64,000 nt of DNA, from positions 5,394,001 to 5,458,000 of the forward strand of contig NZ_CP107976.1 in NCBI RefSeq assembly GCF_036099295.1, given 5' to 3'. Source of the stretch: Streptomyces sp. NBC_00358 (GTDB lineage: Bacteria > Actinomycetota > Actinomycetes > Streptomycetales > Streptomycetaceae). A program made the position numbers and the translations under genes. Below, one piece after another: positions 58,738 to 64,000 of the stretch. Positions within the stretch are counted from its first letter, which is position 1, and every line of letters begins with the position of its first letter. The notes beneath the pieces are model-generated. The model had not been told where the DNA came from and did not search any database. It saw nothing but the letters and a program-made list of their open reading frames with translations.

Positions 58738-59184
58738 GTGATCGAGAGCGCCACTGTCGACAGCCGTCCGACGAAGATCATGTATGTCGCCGAGGCCACC
58801 GCCCACGGCGGCCGGAACGGCCATGTGACCAGCCAGGACGGGCAGCTCGAACTGAAGGTCGCGATGCCTCCGGCCCTCGGCGGCGACGGGAACGGCACGA
58901 ACCCGGAGCAACTGTTCGCGGCCGGGTACAGCGCCTGTTTCCACAACGCGCTGGTACTGGTGGGCCGCCGCGCCGGATTCGACCTCTCCGGTTCCACGGT
59001 CGCGGCGAAGGTCGGGATCGGTCCCAACAAGCAGCGCGGCTACGGACTGGCCGTCGCTCTCAGCGTCTCGCTCCCCGTCCTCGACCAGGACGTGGCCAAG
59101 CAGCTCGTGGACGCGGCGCACGAGGTCTGCCCGTACTCGAACGCCACGCGCGGCAACATCGAGGTCACGATCCTGCTGGGCTAG
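58738..59184 (+). CDS. ohr: organic hydroperoxide resistance protein Ohr
   Basis: 148 residues from GTG 58738 behind GGGGGAGG. OsmC/Ohr-fold thiol peroxidase. Both catalytic cysteines are present: YSACFHNAL (peroxidatic) and EVCPYSNATRGN (resolving); Arg in SATVDSRPTK/GGRNGH region and Glu in NPEQLFAAGY complete the site. Reduces organic hydroperoxides with lipoyl-dependent recycling. Directly downstream of its regulator ohrR. Confidence 0.93.
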   Translation: MIESATVDSRPTKIMYVAEATAHGGRNGHVTSQDGQLELKVAMPPALGGDGNGTNPEQLFAAGYSACFHNALVLVGRRAGFDLSGSTVAAKVGIGPNKQRGYGLAVALSVSLPVLDQDVAKQLVDAAHEVCPYSNATRGNIEVTILLG

Positions 59185-59258
59185 CGGCCCCAGGAATCGG
59201 GCGCCGCGGACGCGTGTTGCACTCGTTACCGGCATTGAAAGCGACAAGGAGCGCGGGC

Positions 59259-60419
59259 GTGGACGTGAACGGCACAGTGGCCGAGGGCTTCGAGCCGGTC
59301 AGGGAGGCGTTCGCGGGCAACTTCGCGACGCTGGGGGACCGGGGCGCCGCCGTCACCGTCTACCGCGACGGGCACAAGGTCGTCGACCTGTGGGGCGGCA
59401 CCCGTGACGTCGACGGCACCGAGCCCTGGCAGCGCGGGACCGCGCAGATCGTTCGCTCGGCGACCAAGGGCGTCGCCGCCGCCGTACTCCTGCTGCTCGC
59501 CCAGCGAGGACACCTCGACCTGGACGCGCCGGTCGGCGCCTACTGGCCCGAGTACAAGGCGCACGGCAAGGAGCACACACGCGTACGGCATCTGCTCGCG
59601 CACCGGGCCGGAGTGCCCGTCCTGGACCGTCCGCTCAGCCCCGCCGAGGCCGCCGACCTCGACCTCGCCGCCGCCGCGGTGGCCGCGCAGACGCCGGTGT
59701 GGCGGCCCGGGGCCGAGCACGGGTACCACGCGCAGACGTACAGCTGGCTGACCGGCGAACTGGTCCGGCGGGTCACCGGGCGCACGATCGGCCGGTGGAT
59801 CGCGGACGAGATCGCCCACCCGCTGGACCTGGACCTGTGGGTCGGGCTTCCGGAGGCGGCGGCCGGCCGGGTGGGCCGGGTCGCCCAGGTCGAGGCGCCG
59901 TCGACGGCCGGCGGCCTCAAGACCCGTCCGAAGCGGGCGGTCTCCGAGGCGTACGCCGACCCGGACAGCCTCACCCGCCGCGCCTTCGCGGCGATCACCC
60001 CGATGCCCGACGAGAACGATCCCGCCTACCGCGCGGCCGTCCTCCCCGCCTCGAACGGCATCGCCACGGCCGACGGCCTGGCCCGTTTCTACGCCGCGCT
60101 GACCGGCGAGGTGGACGGCGTACGGCTGTTCACGCCGGAGACGCTGTCGGCCGCGCGCACGGAGCAGTCGGCCGGACCCGACCGGGTCCTGGTCGTCAAC
60201 ACCCGGTTCGGCCTCGGCTACATGCTCCACGGCGGCGCGTCGCCGCTGCTCTCCCCTGGTTCCTTCGGCCATCCCGGCCGCGGCGGCGCCCTCGGCTTCG
60301 CCGACCCCGAGTCGGGTATCGCCTTCGGTTACGTCACCAACGCCTTCCGCACGAGCGTGACGGCGGACGCGCGGGCGCAGGCGCTGGTACGGGCGGTGCG
60401 GACGGCCGTCACCGCGTAA
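59259..60419 (+). CDS. serine β-lactamase-like hydrolase/esterase (class C fold)
   Basis: 386 residues from GTG 59259 with AAGGAG 7 nt upstream. Beta-lactamase superfamily: nucleophile in RSATKG (SxxK) near residue 73, the second motif YSW (in HAQTYSWLTGEL) and a C-terminal HPGRGGALGFADPESGIAFGYVTN region in place of KTG. No signal peptide, so likely an intracellular esterase (EstB-like) rather than a secreted β-lactamase. Substrate unknown. Ends convergent with the condensation-domain gene. Confidence 0.87.
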   Translation: MDVNGTVAEGFEPVREAFAGNFATLGDRGAAVTVYRDGHKVVDLWGGTRDVDGTEPWQRGTAQIVRSATKGVAAAVLLLLAQRGHLDLDAPVGAYWPEYKAHGKEHTRVRHLLAHRAGVPVLDRPLSPAEAADLDLAAAAVAAQTPVWRPGAEHGYHAQTYSWLTGELVRRVTGRTIGRWIADEIAHPLDLDLWVGLPEAAAGRVGRVAQVEAPSTAGGLKTRPKRAVSEAYADPDSLTRRAFAAITPMPDENDPAYRAAVLPASNGIATADGLARFYAALTGEVDGVRLFTPETLSAARTEQSAGPDRVLVVNTRFGLGYMLHGGASPLLSPGSFGHPGRGGALGFADPESGIAFGYVTNAFRTSVTADARAQALVRAVRTAVTA

Positions 60420-60515
60420 CCGCCCGGATACCGGCTGCCCGACCACGACCGGCCGCCCGTGTTCGCAGGTCCGGCCTCGGCTACGAGGGTGGCACCGTGC
60501 GGCAGGCGATGCGCG

Positions 60516-61919
60516 TCATCGCCCTGCAGCGGTCGAAAAGGCTGGAGGACAAACCGAGACGATCAGTTCTCGAAGCTTCTCGGCGTACAGGCGCACGTTC
60601 TTGGAAGCGATGTCCGTGTCCGGGTAGCGGCATGCGATCCACAGTCCCTCGTGCAGCCGGTTGACCCAGGCGCACACCTGATCGCCGTACGACACGCGGA
60701 GCAGCCCGTACGCCTTCTGTTCGCTCCAGCAGGCCGAACCAGGAGTGAGGCGGGCGTCCACATACGAGACGATCGAGTACAAGTCGGGTGATGTGGGGCG
60801 GAAGTCGTCGCCCAGGAGGCGTAGTACTCGGGCCAGAGGAATGCGCGCCAACGACCGATTGGCATGCAACTGGGCCCGGACCGAGACGAGCGCGGCGTCG
60901 AAGTCCCGGGCCGCGGGTACTTCGATCGGCGCGCCGCCGACATACCAGCCCACGGAGTCCGACCAGGTGGACTTCAACCGGGTGTGGAACGGCACGACCG
61001 TGCGGTAGACCGGTTGCCCACCGAGCTCGTGGACGATCAGACTGGTCGCGGCCAGAACGCCCACCAGGCTGCCGCCGTAGGGGCGGCAGTACGCCTCGAA
61101 CGCCGCGGCCGCGTCCGCATCGACGAGCGGCTCGCGCATGAGCTTCTGGACGGGCAGAGCGTCGCCGGCCCGCAGGCCCAGATCGACAGGGAACTCCGGA
61201 AGCCTTCCGTCGCACCGGCCGATGAACTCCCGCCAGCGCGTGACGATCGCGTGTGTGTCGTCGACGGCGTTCGCGTTCGTCCGCTCCTGCTCGCAGAAGT
61301 CCACATAGCTCGCGACCGGTGTGGTGGTGAGGGGCTGCCCGGTGACATGTGCCGTGTACAGCTCCTGGACCTCGTACGGGATGCGCTGCAGCGAGTAGGC
61401 GTCGACATTGGTGTGGTCGAATGCCAGATATACGCTGGTGGAGTCCTCTCGGACGACCGCCGCGTAGATGAGATTGGGCCAGTCGAGAGCATCCGCCGCG
61501 TCGTCGAAGCGGTCCTGCAGATGCTGGGCCAGCAGGTTCCCGTCGGAGAAGTCGCCCACCACTTCGCGGTAGAGCGTGACATCGTCCCGGTCGAGAGTGA
61601 ACCGGTGCATCTCGTCGCCCACCCATCTGAACCCGCTGCGCAGCGTCTCGTGGCGCAGTGTCCAGCAGCGCAGGGTCTGTTCCAGCGCGTCGAGGTCGAC
61701 CTGGCCGGGCAGGTCGAAAGCCGTACCGAGCCAGGTCGGCACGAACAGGCCCCCCTCGCGCACCGACCGCGCCGTTCTGATGTGTGACTCCTGGATGTAC
61801 GCCGGCGGCCGCGGATCCGTCGGCAGCGCCGCCGCGGCCGCGAGGGTCGCGTGGCTGAACCCCCACTCCACGAGCCGTCCAGGCCGGACCTCGCAGCGCT
61901 GAATATCAGAAATTCGCAC
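60516..61919 (-). CDS. stand-alone condensation-domain (acyltransferase) protein
   Basis: 467 residues, the length of a single NRPS condensation domain. Start MRISDIQRCEVRPGRLVEWGF, then TLRHETLRSGFRW (~87-99) and the catalytic motif FDHTNVDAYS at 167-176, a variant of HHxxxDG in which the first His is Asp but the catalytic second His169 and Asp173 remain. A later VGWYVGGAPIEVP resembles the DFG/latch region. Such free-standing C domains make ester or amide bonds between a carrier-bound or CoA acyl group and a free acceptor. No NRPS, PKS or carrier gene is nearby, so partners are unknown. Confidence 0.82.
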   Translation of the reverse strand: MRISDIQRCEVRPGRLVEWGFSHATLAAAAALPTDPRPPAYIQESHIRTARSVREGGLFVPTWLGTAFDLPGQVDLDALEQTLRCWTLRHETLRSGFRWVGDEMHRFTLDRDDVTLYREVVGDFSDGNLLAQHLQDRFDDAADALDWPNLIYAAVVREDSTSVYLAFDHTNVDAYSLQRIPYEVQELYTAHVTGQPLTTTPVASYVDFCEQERTNANAVDDTHAIVTRWREFIGRCDGRLPEFPVDLGLRAGDALPVQKLMREPLVDADAAAAFEAYCRPYGGSLVGVLAATSLIVHELGGQPVYRTVVPFHTRLKSTWSDSVGWYVGGAPIEVPAARDFDAALVSVRAQLHANRSLARIPLARVLRLLGDDFRPTSPDLYSIVSYVDARLTPGSACWSEQKAYGLLRVSYGDQVCAWVNRLHEGLWIACRYPDTDIASKNVRLYAEKLRELIVSVCPPAFSTAAGR

Positions 61920-62435
61920 AGTGGCGTCTCCTTGTCGGAAAACTCAGGCTTGATCAACGTGTAGTCGCGTGCGAGCGCCGTGTGCCGTGTCGCCTGCAAA
62001 TCAGCAGAAGGTGTGGCACGTCGAACGGTAAAGCGACCCATCCATCGCCCCGTATCCAACGGCCGTTCATGCGCCTGCCTGTAGGGACTGCCGCGACGCC
62101 AGGACGGGATGTCGCCGGTGACCGGAGGAACGCCCGCGACGGGTATCCGGGGTCCGCCCCGACCGGCCCGGGGCCTGGCTTGCCACGGCAACGGCTCGAC
62201 GAGCGACCGCAGTTCGTCCGGGATGTCCGCACGGCCGCCGTTGCCTCGTCGCCACAACTTCCATGACAAGAGCAACGAGCAACCAGACCGACAGTCACAT
62301 GATCGATGGCGCCTGTCGGGACCTTTTGGTGCAGCACAGCGAGTTGGCAGGCGGCACGCCATAACCCCGATGTCTTTCCGGCGTTTGCAGATGTGCGGGT
62401 GAGTGCCCGCAGTGAGGTCAGGAAGGTAAAGACTT
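61920..62435. other. gene-poor spacer upstream of the chaplin gene, possible transposase relic
   Basis: 516 bp without an intact gene. On the minus strand around 62150-62240 a short stretch reads like the start of an IS5-type transposase (IPDELRSLVEPL...GGPRIP), but it breaks off. The chaplin promoter should lie in the AT-richer right end (GGAAGGTAAAGACTT is its ribosome-binding site region). Confidence 0.35.
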
Positions 62436-63176
62436 ATGAGACGGGTTACTCGAAACCGTGTGCTCGCCGTTGCCGCCGCGTCCGGCGCGATGGCTGTGGC
62501 TCTTCCCGTGTCCGCCGTCTTCGCAGCCGACGGTGCTGACGCCGGGGCTACGGCGGCCGGTTCGCCCGGGGTGCTCTCCGGGAACGTCGTCCAGATTCCG
62601 GTGTCCGGGGCATTGAACCTCTGCGGCAACACGGTTGACGTGGTGGGGCTGCTCAACCCGGCCGTGGGCAACGTGTGCAGGAACGACAGGGGCACGGCCA
62701 AGAACGACAAGGGCACGGCCGCCAAGAACGACAAGGGCACGGCCAAGGCCGGCGGCGCGGAGACCGGCGTCGGATCGGACACGTCAGGCGGAGCCTCGGC
62801 TGATGGCCGCGTCTCGGACTCGCCTGGGCTGATCTCAGGCAACGGTCTGCAGCTCCCGGTCGATCTGCCGGTGAACGTTTCCGGGAACAGTGTCAACGCG
62901 GTCGGCGTGGGCAACCCGGCGATTGGCAACGAGTCGGTCAACGGCGGTGAGCACTCTCACCGTGACGTCCCCCGAACAACTCCGGCCCCCAAGCCCTCGG
63001 TTGCGACGCCCCCGGCGTCGCGGCTCCCGGCTCCCCGGCGTCAGGCCGTTCCGGACACCGCGACGCCCACGCTGGCCCACACGGGAGCGGATCTGGCCGC
63101 CCCGGCCCTCGCCGGCGGCGCCGTGTCCCTCTTCGCGGGTGCGGTCCTGTACCGCCGCTTCCGCCCAAGTCGCTGA
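62436..63176 (+). CDS. long chaplin with two chaplin domains and LAxTG sortase signal
   Basis: 246 residues, AGGAAGG ribosome-binding site. Signal peptide 1-30; chaplin domain 1 at 43-82 (SPGVLSGNVVQIPV..., Cys63 and Cys81); linker with three KNDKGTA-type repeats (89-103); chaplin domain 2 at 129-168 (SPGLISGNGLQLPV..., no Cys); Pro-rich spacer; LAHTG (213-217), hydrophobic segment and basic tail. Long chaplins (ChpA-C type) are anchored to the wall by sortase E and help assemble the amyloid-like hydrophobic layer on aerial hyphae and spores. Confidence 0.92.
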   Translation: MRRVTRNRVLAVAAASGAMAVALPVSAVFAADGADAGATAAGSPGVLSGNVVQIPVSGALNLCGNTVDVVGLLNPAVGNVCRNDRGTAKNDKGTAAKNDKGTAKAGGAETGVGSDTSGGASADGRVSDSPGLISGNGLQLPVDLPVNVSGNSVNAVGVGNPAIGNESVNGGEHSHRDVPRTTPAPKPSVATPPASRLPAPRRQAVPDTATPTLAHTGADLAAPALAGGAVSLFAGAVLYRRFRPSR

Positions 63177-63506
63177 CCCGGATGCCCGTACAGCCCCATC
63201 GAACGTGTTTGGTGGGGCCCGGGCGGGCTGCCGGTGCGTGGCTCCCCCACTGTTGAATGCCGGTCAGCTCGACCGTCCCGGTCGGTTCGAGGGGTGGGGA
63301 CGGGCTGAAACGGGTGGCAGGTCGGCGGCGGGCCCAAGGAAAACGGAGGCGGCGCGAACGCTTCACGCGTCCACGCCGCCTCCGTGCAACCCGATGCGGA
63401 GATGGTGCCGGCCGAATCGGAAAGGTATGCGGGTAAAGGACCTCGCGCCGCCCGTGGCCGCGGTGGCATTGCGGCGACGGAACGACGGGCGCGAGTGGGA
63501 GGTCGG
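63177..63506. other. convergent intergenic region after the chaplin gene
   Basis: 330 bp with no credible gene. It contains the terminator hairpin at 63343-63385. Confidence 0.55.
63343..63385. terminator. hairpin between chaplin and small secreted-protein genes
   Basis: ACGGAGGCGGCG pairs perfectly with CGCCGCCTCCGT across a 19-nt loop. Confidence 0.6.
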
Positions 63507-63797
63507 TCAGAGTGCCCGGCTGTTGCAGCCCATTTCGGAACCGAGGTGGCTCTTCTGCGCGCCCGCGGCCCCTTCTCCGTTCAGCAGGTTGCCGGCCAGG
63601 CCGGTGAGGGCGCCGACGCTGCCGAGCACCTGGATGTTCATGTCGTGCGAGCGGCACTCGACGCCCTGCGTGACGCCGATGCTGTCGCTGTCGCCGTCGT
63701 GGCCCTCATCGCCGTACGCGAAAGCGGTGTTGGCACCGAAGGAGCCGACACTGCAGAGGAGGGCGCTCAGAAGAACTGCCTTGTGCAACTTGCGCAT
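63507..63797 (-). CDS. small secreted protein, cell-surface type
   Basis: 96 residues from ATG 63797 (GGAG 6 nt upstream). Signal peptide MRKLHKAVLLSALLCSVGSFGANTAFA, then a mature protein of ~70 residues starting YGDEGHDGDSDSIGV, rich in Gly/Ser/Asn with two cysteines (VECRSHD, EMGCNSRAL) that could form a disulphide. The size and composition resemble rodlin/NepA-like surface proteins of Streptomyces, but I cannot place it in a named family. Its position beside a chaplin gene supports a surface role. Confidence 0.72.
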   Translation of the reverse strand: MRKLHKAVLLSALLCSVGSFGANTAFAYGDEGHDGDSDSIGVTQGVECRSHDMNIQVLGSVGALTGLAGNLLNGEGAAGAQKSHLGSEMGCNSRAL

Positions 63798-63869
63798 TTG
63801 AAGCTCCATGGGGGAAGTGCGGGGATCCGGCCTGTTGAGTCAGGACGGCGGATGTGCGGGGGCGGGCTG

Positions 63870-64000
63870 TCAGCCGAGTCGGGGAAGTCCGAGCTGCCCG
63901 ACGGGAGGTGCCGCGATCTGCCCGAGGGCGACCGGAGCCAGTTGCGGTGCGCTCTCGGGCGTGATCGTCGGGTTGACGAGCGGGTTCACCTGAGGGTTGA
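63870..64000 (-). CDS. 3' end of a secreted/surface protein gene (partial)
   Basis: The minus frame is open from the window edge to a TGA at 63872-63870 with strong codon bias. The 42 visible residues are Pro/Val/Asn/Gln-rich (NPQVNPLVNPTITPESAP..., ending GQLGLPRLG). Composition suggests another small extracellular protein upstream of and co-directional with the previous gene. The start and most of the gene lie outside the window. Confidence 0.6.
   Translation of the reverse strand, partial: NPQVNPLVNPTITPESAPQLAPVALGQIAAPPVGQLGLPRLG

Noticed and set aside
60516..63176. NRPS or polyketide biosynthetic cluster around the condensation gene
   Set aside because: No adenylation, carrier, ketosynthase or thioesterase genes in the vicinity.

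Overview
The window is about 71-73% GC with strong G/C third-codon bias. It carries hrdD, a long chaplin with a LAxTG sortase signal, an SsgA-like sporulation protein, a SepX/GlpR homologue, a γ-butyrolactone-receptor-type regulator and Streptomyces-only families such as DUF6227. This is chromosomal DNA of a Streptomyces species. From hrdD to the nickel transporter the gene content appears to match the hrdD-galU-ssgE part of the S. coelicolor core chromosome (recalled, not aligned).

1-6.3 kb is the right end of an actinomycete integrative and conjugative element (AICE). In order it holds an FtsK/TraB-like DNA translocase, several small spread/transfer membrane proteins, a RepSA-type replication initiator, an excisionase and a tyrosine integrase. 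The integrase faces the 3' end of a tRNA-Arg(CCT) gene on the opposite strand, which is the attachment site. Just beyond it (6.3-7.7 kb) lie a C-terminal gene relic and an unrecognised gene, so this looks like an integration hotspot.

7.7-34.9 kb is mainly regulators paired with transporters or enzymes: an ArpA-like TetR, a tandem IclR fusion, a secreted M6 metalloprotease, TetR + DHA2 efflux pump, MarR divergent from an LigB-type dioxygenase, hrdD with a clear SigR promoter, and a WYL regulator divergent from a second DHA2 pump. There follow DUF6227, a P1/NylC-like peptidase, LtrA, MscL, a SAF protein, MTA phosphorylase, an FmdB/Ruc-like zinc protein directly behind a CIRCE (HrcA) element, an MFS permease, a K+(Na+)/H+ antiporter and a membrane-anchored penicillin-acylase-type hydrolase.

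35.0-41.3 kb holds 5-FTHF cyclo-ligase, galU, moeA (glp-like), moaC, mogA, a RimJ-like acetyltransferase and sepX/glpR. Apart from moaC/mogA, this is the order mscL...ruc...FTHF ligase-galU-moeA1-rimJ-glpR known from mycobacteria and corynebacteria, where the MoeA-like protein (Glp) and its membrane receptor GlpR act in cell division. A tRNA-Ala(CGC) follows.

41.6-54.8 kb holds an acetyltransferase, exonuclease III, a MerR regulator divergent from a tightly overlapping Baeyer-Villiger monooxygenase/hydrolase/SDR operon (the hydrolase ends in five perfect 30-bp repeats), a tricorn-type protease with an acidic repeat insert, and TetR + MmpL transporter.

54.8-64 kb holds ssgE-like; an ECF-type nickel/cobalt importer with a Nur-box match over its promoter and an ohrR gene translationally coupled to its ATPase; ohr; a serine hydrolase; a stand-alone condensation-domain protein; and finally cell-surface genes (long chaplin, small secreted protein, and one partial gene running off the window end). 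Convergent gene pairs are almost all separated by long perfect hairpins.
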